Source: an uncultured Desulfovibrionaceae bacterium (lineage in GTDB: Bacteria > Desulfobacterota > Desulfovibrionia > Desulfovibrionales > Desulfovibrionaceae). From it: DNA of 64,000 bases. A program made the translations under genes and the position numbers. This document shows, in pieces, positions 8,241-15,406 of this stretch. The notes under the pieces are model-generated. The model searched no databases, had not been told where the DNA came from, and saw only the letters and a program-made list of their open reading frames with translations. The DNA lies in the NCBI GenBank assembly GCA_949741925.1, contig CATJOY010000050.1:49370-113369 (forward strand). The letters are read 5' to 3'. Every line of letters starts with the position of its first letter. The first letter of the stretch is position 1.

Positions 8241-8345
8241 TCATTGCATAAGTTTGCGTAACTTTGCATAAAATAACGTTTTTTGCATATCTTTGCATAA
8301 AATTGAACATTGCTGGCATATCGCTGCAATAACTTCGCATAACTT
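8241..8345. repeat. Helically phased GCATA iterons
   Basis: The core TTTGCATAA recurs on the plus strand. GCATA (or GCGTA) begins at 8246, 8256, 8266, 8285, 8295, 8316 and 8337, so the steps are 10, 10, 19, 10, 21 and 21 bases, close to whole turns of the helix. An inverted copy TATGCAAAT lies just before at about 8213. The region is AT-rich and lies between alpA and the broken paralogue. A minus-strand open frame through it (8021-8440) encodes only YAK/YAN-type repeats caused by the DNA repeat and runs across a terminator, so I do not call it a gene. Such arrays serve as replication-initiator or multi-site regulator binding regions. Confidence 0.65.
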
Positions 8346-8472
8346 TTAATACGATAGGCTATAGCGGCCTTGGCAAGCTCAATCCCTGTAGTAGCTCGCT
8401 CATAGATTTGCAGCCGCCCTCGCGTTTCATATCTGGCCACGGCTGCCGATCGGCAATAGGCGCTTGGGTGTT

Positions 8473-8703
8473 TTATCCAGCGAATGGCTTTTTAGTTTCG
8501 TCGTACTGGCCGGATTGTGCATAAAGCCGCTCGACCAAAGCGACTATGTCTTCGGTTCGCCATGCAGTTGTGTGCGGGCCAAGTTTTACAGGCTTCGGGT
8601 AACGTCCTGTTCGACAACCGCTCCACCACGCGCTCTTGCTCGCAGGCACTACGGCCCGCACTTGGGGAAGACGCATAAACCCGATAATGGAAGTATTGGA
8701 CAT
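8473..8703 (-). CDS. alpA: AlpA-family phage regulatory protein
   Basis: A 76-residue MerR-like winged helix-turn-helix protein. MSNTSIIGFMRLPQVRAVVP recognises DNA through a first helix pair, and the stretch GCRTGRYPKPVKLGPHTTAWR is the family signature that forms the wing. Proteins of this type switch on excision of P4-like satellites and CP4-type islands in enteric bacteria. ATG at 8703 was chosen because GGGAGG lies nine bases upstream; the frame is open further upstream but without a ribosome site. It lies next to the phased iterons, which could be its binding region (inference). It is intact although the island integrase is dead. Confidence 0.85.
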   Translation of the reverse strand: MSNTSIIGFMRLPQVRAVVPASKSAWWSGCRTGRYPKPVKLGPHTTAWRTEDIVALVERLYAQSGQYDETKKPFAG

Positions 8704-8987
8704 TTGAAAACCTCCCGGATAGCTCATAATCCTTTTATGGAGACTGGAGCACGGGGTTTTCAGTAAACGGCGTTTACGGGGTTTCGCCCGAAAAAGGTCG
8801 GCGTCCCTATGCGCATTTTTCAAAAATGATTTTTAGCCCTGACGGGGTTTGCTTTCCACGGATGCAAAATTGCATGCACCTGAAATGATTCATACAAAAA
8901 AAGAGGCGGCACCGACCTTTCGAGCGACACCGTAAGGAGAGATGTCGCGCTGCAAGGGATGTGCCACCCGCGCTTTTTTTGCTTTGT

Positions 8988-9293
8988 TTATTGTTCAGTG
9001 AATTGGAGGCTGCCGTGCATTACGCGAAGAATCTGCACCGTGTTGCCCTTTACGCGGTAAATCAGCGCGTAAGGTGTGGCCTTGACGAGCCATTCCCTTG
9101 TATTGGGCATTCTTCCCGGCTTGCCCGCTCCAGGAAGCGTAGACAAGCGCTCAGGAGCTTTGAAGATGCGTTTAAGGTATTCTTCCACATCCTCAAAAGG
9201 CACGCCCTCACCAAGCAGGTAGTCGGTAACGCCATCCAAGTCTTTCCAAGAGCTTTCAGTCCATTCAATGGGCAAAGGGTTACGGGATGACAT
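8988..9293 (-). CDS. RelE/ParE-family toxin
   Basis: A 101-residue toxin. WTESSWKDLDGVTDYLLGEG (residues 11-30) is the usual first helix of ParE/RelE proteins. ERLSTLPGAGKPGRMPNTRE and the strand pair YALIYRVKGNTVQILRVMHGSLQF complete the fold, with a conserved Arg in RVMH. ParE types poison gyrase and RelE types cut ribosomal mRNA; the sequence alone does not settle which, although the GRMPNTRE and TPYALIYRV pattern is ParE-like. It overlaps the antitoxin gene by 14 bases, the standard order with the antitoxin first. It stabilises the island. Confidence 0.9.
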   Translation of the reverse strand: MSSRNPLPIEWTESSWKDLDGVTDYLLGEGVPFEDVEEYLKRIFKAPERLSTLPGAGKPGRMPNTREWLVKATPYALIYRVKGNTVQILRVMHGSLQFTEQ

Positions 9294-9525
9294 TGAAGCC
9301 CTTAGCCTTTAACCGCGCTCCCATTTCTTCATGACTGATAGTGCGTCCTGCCTCGGCATCGTCTATTCCCTTTTGCGCCTCGGCCAGATACCATGTCTCA
9401 CGCTCAAGGTATTGGGCCACGGCTTCCTTGATTATCCAAGCACGGGGCCTGTCCATTTGCTCGGCCATCTTGTCGAGTTGTTCGCGAATCTTCGGGTCGA
9501 ACCGGACTGTCGTTACTGACTGCAT
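9280..9525 (-). CDS. Ribbon-helix-helix antitoxin (CopG/ParD type)
   Basis: An 81-residue antitoxin. MQSVTTVRFDPKIREQLDKMAEQMDRP is a ribbon-helix-helix DNA-binding domain with the strand TTVRFD. The C-terminal part (ETWYLAEAQKGIDDAEAGR, then EEMGARLKAKG) is the toxin-binding tail seen in this class. ATG at 9525 follows AAGGAG. It should repress its own promoter; a TATGC-TTAGA-GCATA inverted repeat 35 bases upstream is a likely operator. Confidence 0.9.
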   Translation of the reverse strand: MQSVTTVRFDPKIREQLDKMAEQMDRPRAWIIKEAVAQYLERETWYLAEAQKGIDDAEAGRTISHEEMGARLKAKGFNVIP

Positions 9526-9559
9526 ATTTACTCCTTGCGTAGTCGCATGTATTCTCATA

Positions 9560-9574
9560 TATGCTTAGAGCATA
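9560..9574. promoter_or_regulatory. Inverted repeat, likely antitoxin operator
   Basis: TATGC and GCATA are separated by TTAGA, directly upstream of the toxin-antitoxin operon. The half-site resembles the GCATA core of the phased iterons at 8241-8345. Confidence 0.35.
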
Positions 9575-9671
9575 CGCTATTCAAAGCTAAACTGCAAGGT
9601 TACAAGAATTTTCTGCCTCAAAGCCTAGTGCCACAACAAGTCAGCTTTACAGACACTATATTCCGGAAACG

Positions 9672-9860
9672 GTGAACGTGAAAGCCATCCGGGCCAGGCT
9701 TGGCTTGTCTCAGGCCGGGTTTGCCGCCCGTTTCGGCCTATCCTTACATACCCTGCGGAACTGGGAACAGGGTAAACGTACACCAGACCCGGCGGCACGG
9801 GCCTACCTCAAGGTCATTGAGAAGGCTCCGAATATGGTGACCGGCATCCTGCCTCAATGA
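9672..9860 (+). CDS. Small XRE helix-turn-helix protein, probably a truncated antitoxin
   Basis: A 62-residue protein made almost only of an HTH: VKAIRARLGLSQAGFAARFGLSLHTLRNWEQGKRTPDPAARAYLKVIE. This matches the C-terminal half of NadS/HigA-type antitoxins of about 100 residues, whose preceding segment reads PxxV just before the domain; here PETVN is encoded in frame just upstream of the GTG. No ATG is found in the open upstream frame and no toxin gene sits beside it. It is therefore either a free-standing small repressor or a remnant of a toxin-antitoxin pair. Confidence 0.6.
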   Translation: MNVKAIRARLGLSQAGFAARFGLSLHTLRNWEQGKRTPDPAARAYLKVIEKAPNMVTGILPQ

Positions 9861-10438
9861 AAGTGAGGGCCCCGCCGATATGCCATCGGAGAAACGTGAC
9901 GGCATTTTTGACGGTACTTCAAAATCTCTATTCAAAATTATACTGTTATTTCAGCGCAATAAAAATACCCACTCGGTCCCCATTTAGGAGTGTCGGGGTT
10001 TTTCCCGAAAAAACCGGAAAAAACTGGACGTGTCATGTAAAAAGGGGACAAGAAAGTAGCGCTTGTCCCCATATACCAAGAAGCTTGTATCCTAGGCTTT
10101 CCCTCGCTGAAGACGCCAAGGAGCAAGGCAAGGAAGGCGACTCCCTCTTGACGGTTCCGCCTGTCTGATTTTGTTGTCATAGCTCCATATTCTACTGCAT
10201 CAAAAATAGGCTCGATGGGCTAGACTCTCGCTCCTGGGATTGCCGGATTACCTAATCCTTAATAACGGCTTATAAATTTTCTGTGCATTTCCACCAGTTT
10301 GCATAGTTCAAGGGGAACCTTGAAAGCCGCTGCCGCCAGCAGTATTATTTCGATAAAAAGCATCTTTGCTAGGTGCCACACGTAAGAGGAATCCTGTTTG
10401 CCTCATGGCCCACTCGTAAAACCTTATTAACAAGGTGC
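9861..10438. other. Island region with no confident gene
   Basis: Nearly 580 bases. It holds a hairpin GGGGACAAG/CTTGTCCCC (10044-10070) followed, on the minus strand, by TTTTT, so it is a possible minus-strand terminator. A 34-codon minus-strand frame (about 10265-10369, starting MLFIEIILLAAAAFKV) is hydrophobic but has no clear ribosome site. Overall it looks like decayed island DNA. Confidence 0.4.
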
Positions 10439-10542
10439 CTATGCGATATCTGCAAGTTCATCAGAGGCAAATTCTTTTGCCAGAGTTTTCAATAAGTTCT
10501 TGAGGCGGTTCCTATTTGACTTGAAAATGTGAAAATAGACAT
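10439..10542 (-). pseudogene. Remnant of paralogue C of the 146-aa acidic island protein
   Basis: Read on the minus strand, an ATG directly behind the GAGCGCCTC leader also used by the intact paralogue begins MSIFTFSSQ, comparable with MPIVTSASQ. After 17 codons the frame ends. A shift of one frame continues LLKTLAKEFASDELADIA, comparable with ELAETLQATAQDLLAFA, and then stops. The remaining two thirds of the gene are missing. It is divergent from element C (10589-10664), so this is the third copy of the module. Confidence 0.5.
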
Positions 10543-10588
10543 GAGGCGCTCTGTTGGTTTTACTATTGGAGCCGGCGATAGCAACAAG

Positions 10589-10664
10589 CTCCGGGCGCTA
10601 GTAACCGCCAACGGACGACGGACTATTTCCCCTTGCGGGTATTATATTTCATCTACACCCGGAG
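10589..10664 (+). ncRNA. C4-like antisense RNA element, copy C (truncated)
   Basis: The first 125 bases of this copy (from 10541) are roughly 80 percent identical by eye to copy A. CTCCGGGCG (10589-10597) and CACCCGGAG (10656-10664) pair with one mismatch. The early arm GGCGCTAGTAAC is present, but its partner GTTACTAGCGCC downstream is absent and no gene follows before the terminator at 10832. I regard it as a decayed copy. Confidence 0.4.
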
Positions 10665-10831
10665 ATACAATGCGAGTGCTACGTCCTGGAAAAAATGTAA
10701 AAAAACACAAACAACTCCTCTTCTCTCTTTTTACCTTCCTCATTGGTGCCACTCTTCGCCGTTGTTTTTGAGCACCGGAGAAAATCCTGGAAAGTTGCAA
10801 AGCGCATGGCAAGCAACAATACAAGGCAGAA

Positions 10832-10868
10832 AAATACCCCTTAGAACATTCGTTCCAAGGGGTATTTT
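10832..10868. terminator. Bidirectional terminator beside paralogue A
   Basis: A long stem AAAATACCCCTT..GAAC / GTTC..AAGGGGTATTTT with a short ATTC-type loop and A/T runs on both sides lies just after the stop of the minus-strand gene at 10874. Confidence 0.85.
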
Positions 10869-10873
10869 ATAGA

Positions 10874-11314
10874 CTATCCTATATCCGGATTATCTTCTGC
10901 AACAGGATGAAAATCCGCTATCAGAGAGCACAGGCGGTTTAAGATATCCAGTGGGGCCATGAACGTATTCCCCATGAGTTGGATAGAAAATCCGTTAATT
11001 GCTTCATCAGCCTCAAAATGCTGCATGAGCAGCGCCTGGGTGTAGAGCTGTTCGTAGGTCTTATGAAACATCTCCTGCCAATTTTCCGCATTGAGCAGTT
11101 CAAGCAGCTTCCTTTCTTCGTCAACAATAAATCCTGGAATGTGGAAGGAGCGGATTTCAGAAGGCGCTTTTTCTTCAACCGGTGGTTCGGCTTCTTTTTT
11201 TGTGGCCGCAGGCGAAGCAGCAAAAGCTAACAAATCCTGTGCCGTGGCTTGCAACGTTTCAGCTAGTTCGGCGCAATCGGGAAGATTTTGACTTGCGGAT
11301 GTGACAATAGGCAT
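10874..11314 (-). CDS. Intact 146-aa acidic island protein (paralogue A)
   Basis: A soluble 146-residue acidic protein I do not recognise. Residues about 1-30 are helical (AELAETLQATAQDLLAFA). Residues 33-52 are a Pro/Glu-rich linker. A C-terminal domain starts at EIRSFHIPGFIVDEERKLLELL and continues through KTYEQLYTQALLMQHF to PLDILNRLCSLIADF. The same domain is found in the broken copy at 7585-8047, with about 40 percent identity by eye. The ATG at 11314 follows GGAGCGCCTC. The gene diverges from the C4-like element A and ends at a strong terminator. The conserved pairing of gene and element in three copies suggests this protein regulates, or is regulated with, the element (inference). Confidence 0.75.
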   Translation of the reverse strand: MPIVTSASQNLPDCAELAETLQATAQDLLAFAASPAATKKEAEPPVEEKAPSEIRSFHIPGFIVDEERKLLELLNAENWQEMFHKTYEQLYTQALLMQHFEADEAINGFSIQLMGNTFMAPLDILNRLCSLIADFHPVAEDNPDIG

Positions 11315-11361
11315 GAGGCGCTCCAGTGAGTTTTACTATTGGAGCCGGCTACAACAACAAG

Positions 11362-11528
11362 CTCCGGGTGCTAGTAACCGTCACTGGAACGGCGGACTAT
11401 TTCCCCTTGCGGGTATTATATTTCATCCACACCCGGAGGTATAAGCGAGTACTACGTCCTAAAAAGAACGTGAAGAATCCACAAACTTTCGGGGTGGGAA
11501 ACCGCCAGCGTAAGGCGTTACTAGCGCC
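11362..11528 (+). ncRNA. C4-like antisense RNA element, copy A
   Basis: CTCCGGGTG (11362-11370) pairs with CACCCGGAG (11430-11438). GGTGCTAGTAAC (11367-11378) pairs with GTTACTAGCGCC (11517-11528). The two helices share GGTG. Inner stems CCGTC/GGCGG and CCAC/GTGG are present. Compared with copy B, the long helix changes from CTCAAAAC/GTTTTGAG to CTAGTAAC/GTTACTAG and the closing pairs from CACC to CGCC, so both strands changed together. No gene follows on the plus strand; the next gene, hxsA, is convergent. A short open frame (11326-11640) crosses the element but is not conserved in frame between copies. Confidence 0.5.
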
Positions 11529-11664
11529 TGCAAAAACCCTAACCACAAAGAGCTACACCGTCAACTCCTCTTCTCTCCTTTGGCCTCCTGCGCCCAAAAA
11601 GCCCTTAGCAAGATTCCTTTGTTCATCTGACGCCCCCTGACGCTCACAAGCCTGCTTCGCCATA

Positions 11665-11725
11665 AAAAGAGACAAAAGCCCCTTGCGCCTGGACCGCCAG
11701 GGGAAAGCCCTGCCGGAGCAGGGCT
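11665..11725 (-). terminator. Terminator region after hxsA
   Basis: Two hairpins lie downstream of hxsA: AGCCCTGC/GCAGGGCT (11706-11725), then a CCCCT..AGGGG stem (about 11676-11705) followed on the minus strand by CTTTTGTCTCTTTTT. Confidence 0.65.
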
Positions 11726-11738
11726 GTCACTGGCCGGT

Positions 11739-11999
11739 TTAGTAACGGCTGGGGTAATGGGAACGGTGGCTTGTATGGCTTGAATGGCTTTTATGGCTGT
11801 AGTGCGCGGGAACCAGCGTTTCGGGAGCCTGCTGCTCAAGAACATCTGAAAATACCAACAAACCGTCAGAGGCCTCCGCGCGCTTCTGCGGCGTACCCTC
11901 CGGCACGGCCGTATTCGCCTGCCCCTCCTGGTGGCCGAGGCCAAGGCTCGAAGCGACGAACCCGGCACAGAGAAAGAGCGTGTAAATAAGCTTTCTCAT
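11739..11999 (-). CDS. hxsA: His-Xaa-Ser repeat protein HxsA (presumed modified peptide)
   Basis: An 86-residue precursor. Residues 1-28 are a signal peptide (MRKLIYTLFLCAGFVASSLG, then a cut near GQA-NT). A spacer of about 35 residues leads to the C-terminal triplet run HYS-HKS-HSS-HTS-HRS (residues 66-80) and the end HYPSRY. This is the defining feature of the His-Xaa-Ser system, whose partners are two radical-SAM maturases and HxsD. The product should be exported after the triplets are modified. ATG at 11999 follows AGGAG. It lies 35 bases after hxsC, so it is the last gene of the operon. The chemistry of the modification is not known to me. Confidence 0.9.
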   Translation of the reverse strand: MRKLIYTLFLCAGFVASSLGLGHQEGQANTAVPEGTPQKRAEASDGLLVFSDVLEQQAPETLVPAHYSHKSHSSHTSHRSHYPSRY

Positions 12000-12034
12000 C
12001 AAAAAAACTCCTGTATGGTTTGCAAACTGCCCCT

Positions 12035-13231
12035 TTAGGGGCACCCGCCCGGTTCCTCTGCGTCGGTTGCGGAGTCATTCGGCGGAGTGAAACATACTTC
12101 CTCTTTTTTTAGTGGGTGGATATGGTCGAGCGGCAACGATGCCGAGGTGCCGAAGAACCCGGCACACGCTTCTTTGCGCTCGCATGAATCGCATTGGGGA
12201 AGATAAATATTTTTCCAGGAAGCAATGGATTGGCGCAAAAAAGGCCTGATCTCAGGGGCACACAGACAAAGGGGGATATTATATACCGAAACGGGCAAGC
12301 CGCGGCGGGCCAGGGCAAGAACCGCGGCTCGCAATTGTTGCTGGTATTCGTAGGGTGCAACAGCAACAACAGTGCTGTTGCACGCCGCATTGCCGCAAAG
12401 TTCCATCCCCATAAAGACATAATGGGCACAGAAGGGAAAGTAGTTATACAGGTGCTCAGCAAATGATTCCAAAAATTGAGCGTTTTTTCGGCTGATCACA
12501 TGGCGTATTTCTATCCTGCATCCTTGTTCTGCAAGATGGTAGATGCCTTGTTGTGTTGCTATATAGCTTCCTGGTGCTCCCGTAAGGGTATCGTGCAGCA
12601 TATCAATTTCAGAATGCAAGGATACGCAGAAAAGAACATTGGGGGTTGCCGCCTCCCCTACCCGCGCGGCAAAGCGCCTGTCAGCAAACGCTTTGCCGTT
12701 GGTGAGGATATCAATACGCGCCTCCGGATGTTCACGGACACAACGACGCAGTAAGGCCACAAAGTCTTCACCTAACAGGGTGGGCTCTCCTCCCGTAAGG
12801 CAAAGCTGGGTAAGGCTGCGGCCACGCAAGAGATCAAGCACAGCCCGGGCCTCGCAAAGGAGCGCCGGGTCATGCGCGCGCGGGGGTTGCGGGCACATAA
12901 GGCAAGAGCAATTACAGGCTTCTGTCACAAGAAGGGCGTTATGCGCCGAACCTGTTTCCCAGAGAACATGCGCCTTCCCGGCGCTATCCAGGCGCACAAT
13001 GTCGCCATCACCAAGCTGTTCCAGGCCGTCTACGCCGAACAGGTGATCCGGATGAAAAAAGCGTCCGGCCGGGCCGGAGGTAAGGCAGGCCCTGTAGCCA
13101 AGCGCTCCCCTATCCATTCGCGGCGTAACCAGGATGGCGCGGCTCCGCGCATAAAAGGGCCGAGAACGGAGGGCGATCTCACCAATGATTGGGGCAAAAC
13201 GCCGGGACGGTGTGCCCTCAAGCGTCTTCAT
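12035..13231 (-). CDS. hxsC: Radical-SAM maturase HxsC
   Basis: A 398-residue radical-SAM enzyme. The 4Fe-4S motif CxxxCxxC is at Cys106-Cys110-Cys113 (TEACNCSCLMCPQ). LCLTGGEPTLL is the SAM-binding GGEP motif. DILTNGKAF and CVSLHSEIDMLHD continue the barrel. A C-terminal cysteine cluster (QCDSCERKEACAGFF) is a likely extra Fe-S site. Its first 95 residues form a domain found in this family but not in ordinary maturases. The start overlaps the end of hxsB by 14 bases, so translation is probably coupled. It is expected to act with HxsB on HxsA. Confidence 0.9.
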   Translation of the reverse strand: MKTLEGTPSRRFAPIIGEIALRSRPFYARSRAILVTPRMDRGALGYRACLTSGPAGRFFHPDHLFGVDGLEQLGDGDIVRLDSAGKAHVLWETGSAHNALLVTEACNCSCLMCPQPPRAHDPALLCEARAVLDLLRGRSLTQLCLTGGEPTLLGEDFVALLRRCVREHPEARIDILTNGKAFADRRFAARVGEAATPNVLFCVSLHSEIDMLHDTLTGAPGSYIATQQGIYHLAEQGCRIEIRHVISRKNAQFLESFAEHLYNYFPFCAHYVFMGMELCGNAACNSTVVAVAPYEYQQQLRAAVLALARRGLPVSVYNIPLCLCAPEIRPFLRQSIASWKNIYLPQCDSCERKEACAGFFGTSASLPLDHIHPLKKEEVCFTPPNDSATDAEEPGGCP

Positions 13232-14687
13232 GGCCCTGCGCCACCAGAGGATTGTGGGTTATCCAGCTCCAGATGATATCCTGCGTCTGTTCATCAGCCT
13301 GCCGCAGGCGTTCAAACAGACCGTCGAACAACAGCTTGTGTTTAACGCAAAAAGGCGTGCCGGCCATTGTTCTGAGTTCATCCCCGGTTTCCAGGTAGTT
13401 ACGGATAGGATCCGCGCCGCAGTAACTTTGATAGACGCACCAGGCGCAGGGAGGCGTTGTTTCCACGCAGGCCCGTGTTGTCAGCGCCTTAAGCCGTGAG
13501 GAGGCGAACAAGGCGCTATAGCTATCCCGCAGCACGTTCCCCAGACAAAAATGTCTATCCCCCATGCGGGCAAGCATGCGCGCTTCATCCGTAGGAAAGA
13601 CCGAACCATCATAATCATAGATGACGCCGCTGATTCCTGCTCCGGCCGGGGATTGCAAATCCACAAACCCCGTTGCAAAGGGCGTGAGTATGCGCGAAAA
13701 AAGAAGCGCGGCAAAGTGCTCCGGAAAATAGACTCGTCTATTGACGGCCAGTATGGCATCGAGGGCTTCAAGGTAGCAGGCGGCAAAATCAGCCGCATCA
13801 TACCCGAGGGCGGCAGCTTGTTCCGCCGCAAACCCATAGGGATTCAACGAGCGTATACATATCCCCTTCATCCCCCGGAGCAGGTATTCATCAATAACCT
13901 CTTGCAAATGGTGCAGTGAAAAGGCGGACGTGGTCATCAGAGCATCCACGGCGTCAGGGCCGAGAAAAGCCCGGGCCTGGTCCAGCTTTTCCAGAAAAAG
14001 CGCATGCGTGCCGCTGCCGCCACGCGTTTTGCGGCAAGCGTCGTGTAGGGAGGCCGGGCCATCTAGGGAGGTGGATAGAGCAATATGGTGCTCACGACAA
14101 AAAGCAAGCTGCGCCTCAGTTATTGCCAGAAGATTGGTACAAATGACAAAATCAACGGCCTTACCGCTCTCGTGAGCGCATTGCTCCGCATAGAGAACCG
14201 CGGTTTCGAGTACCGGCCAGTTGAGTAACGGTTCTCCGCCTTGAAACTCTATTTTGGGGTGGCTTGTGGGGGCCTGAAAAATCATCTCCACCACCCGCCG
14301 CGCCACAGAAGCAGGCATATCAAAGCATCGCGCGTCTTCTTCCGCACTGGAGGCCTGACAATACGCGCAGCGCTGATTACAACGCAGGGTGATGACCATC
14401 ATGTGTAAGGTAGTGAAATCCCTTAAGAACGATTTACGCGTACGGTACCGAGCGGCTAACTTCTGTAAAGAGACCTCCAGTTCATCCTGGGCAAGAAAGA
14501 GATGGGATTTCAGAGCAAAAAAGGCCGGATCCGTAGGCTCCAGGCGGTGGCGCACAAAGTTCTCAAAGGTCTCACGGGGGAAAAATTGAAAGTCCCCGCC
14601 CTCGTTAACCAGGAGCATATCCCCCTGTGGCGTACGCGCAAACTGAAAGGGCAAGATATGGTAATCCTTGTGTTCCAGATCAGGCAC
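13218..14687 (-). CDS. hxsB: Radical-SAM maturase HxsB (SPASM-like)
   Basis: A 489-residue radical-SAM enzyme. Counted from the GTG at 14687, CxxxCxxC lies at Cys103-Cys107-Cys110 (TLRCNQRCAYCQ). EFQGGEPLLNW is the SAM motif and STSLDGPASLHD a substrate-domain motif. The C-terminal SPASM-like cysteines read CVETTPPCAWCVYQSYCGADP and FCVKHK, for auxiliary Fe-S clusters. I chose GTG 14687 because GGTGGAG lies seven bases upstream and VPDLEHKDYHILPF fits the family start. An ATG at 14720 would add 11 residues and overlap hxsD by 41 bases. With the GTG, the overlap with hxsD is only eight bases. Confidence 0.88.
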   Translation of the reverse strand: MPDLEHKDYHILPFQFARTPQGDMLLVNEGGDFQFFPRETFENFVRHRLEPTDPAFFALKSHLFLAQDELEVSLQKLAARYRTRKSFLRDFTTLHMMVITLRCNQRCAYCQASSAEEDARCFDMPASVARRVVEMIFQAPTSHPKIEFQGGEPLLNWPVLETAVLYAEQCAHESGKAVDFVICTNLLAITEAQLAFCREHHIALSTSLDGPASLHDACRKTRGGSGTHALFLEKLDQARAFLGPDAVDALMTTSAFSLHHLQEVIDEYLLRGMKGICIRSLNPYGFAAEQAAALGYDAADFAACYLEALDAILAVNRRVYFPEHFAALLFSRILTPFATGFVDLQSPAGAGISGVIYDYDGSVFPTDEARMLARMGDRHFCLGNVLRDSYSALFASSRLKALTTRACVETTPPCAWCVYQSYCGADPIRNYLETGDELRTMAGTPFCVKHKLLFDGLFERLRQADEQTQDIIWSWITHNPLVAQGHEDA

Positions 14688-15009
14688 AAAGCTTCTCCAC
14701 CGGCCGGAAGGCATAGTCAACTATGGTCTGCCGCAGTTCTCCAAACTCTTTTTGCAGCATCAGACGAATTTGCTGGTCTATACAGTCATTGAAAAATTGA
14801 AGCGGCAGATCTTCCGGAATGCTCCCGTGATCGCGGGCGATAAGGGTAATTTCGGCGCCGTTCTCCGGAGAAGGAGAAATATGTATAAAATACGAATGGA
14901 TATAAGTATCTGCCACGTAAAGGATACAATCTCGATCAAAAGAGGTTGGCGCAATGTGCAGCACGCAACTGCGGCCCTCTGCTTCAAATCTGTACACAGT
15001 GGTCTCCAC
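14680..15009 (-). CDS. hxsD: His-Xaa-Ser system protein HxsD
   Basis: A 109-residue soluble protein. The C-terminal helix FFNDCIDQQIRLMLQKEFGELRQTI is the family's (L)LND..LR signature region, followed by VDYAF. The N-terminal half is beta-rich (YRFEAEGRSCVLHIAP). HxsD has no known catalytic motif and probably serves as a binding partner or carrier for the maturases (inference). I chose the GTG at 15009 because GGGGAGGGG lies five bases before it; the frame is open upstream to 15069, but those codons resemble promoter DNA. It is the first gene of hxsD-B-C-A. Confidence 0.82.
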   Translation of the reverse strand: METTVYRFEAEGRSCVLHIAPTSFDRDCILYVADTYIHSYFIHISPSPENGAEITLIARDHGSIPEDLPLQFFNDCIDQQIRLMLQKEFGELRQTIVDYAFRPVEKLCA

Positions 15010-15148
15010 AGATCCCCTCCCCTTATATAGATAAGTAAATATCAGCAGACAGATACTTTGGCAACCCAAGTGAGGGGTGAGCGACGCAGGGTGAAATACT
15101 TTTTACTTTCGCCAAGCCTCCCGGCATTCTCTATGGGTTCAGCCTTCC

Positions 15149-15230
15149 CGGAGATCAGTTTTTCCCCTGGCTAAAAGGGCTAAAAAAACGAACGAAGGTG
15201 TATGCGGCCTGCGCGGAGATCAGTTTTTCC
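15149..15230. repeat. 17-bp direct repeat upstream of hxsD
   Basis: CGGAGATCAGTTTTTCC occurs at 15149-15165 and identically at 15214-15230, a 65-base step, in the gap between hxsD (minus) and the XRE gene at 15407 (plus). This is a likely operator pair for the divergent regulator. Confidence 0.55.
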
Positions 15231-15406
15231 GGCTGACGCGCCAGGGGGCAAGATGGCGTTGCAGCAGCAAGGGGCTGACAGCCCCTATCCCAAACCATGG
15301 GAACGGTATCTCCATGCACTTTCTGGATATTGTCCGCCTGTGTCACAGTATACAATGACATTTTGCGTCAAGACTTCAGCTATACCATGCGATGGAGGAA
15401 CATCGC

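Noticed and set aside
8241..8345. CRISPR array
   Set aside because: Repeats are only 5-9 bases at 10-base steps without spacers; they are protein-binding iterons, not CRISPR. No cas genes are present in the window.
8021..8440. A 139-codon minus-strand open frame downstream of alpA
   Set aside because: It crosses a strong terminator and the 3' end of a plus-strand gene, and its YAK/YAN repeats are only the GCATA iterons read in one frame.
9938..10180. An 80-codon minus-strand frame in the island
   Set aside because: It includes a terminator-like hairpin (10044-10070) and has no family character.
11326..11640. A 104-codon frame and similar frames (10529-10771, 7363-7602 minus) through the C4-like elements
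   Set aside because: The frame that stays open differs between copies, while base pairing is what is conserved, so RNA is the better explanation. A small translated leader is not fully excluded.
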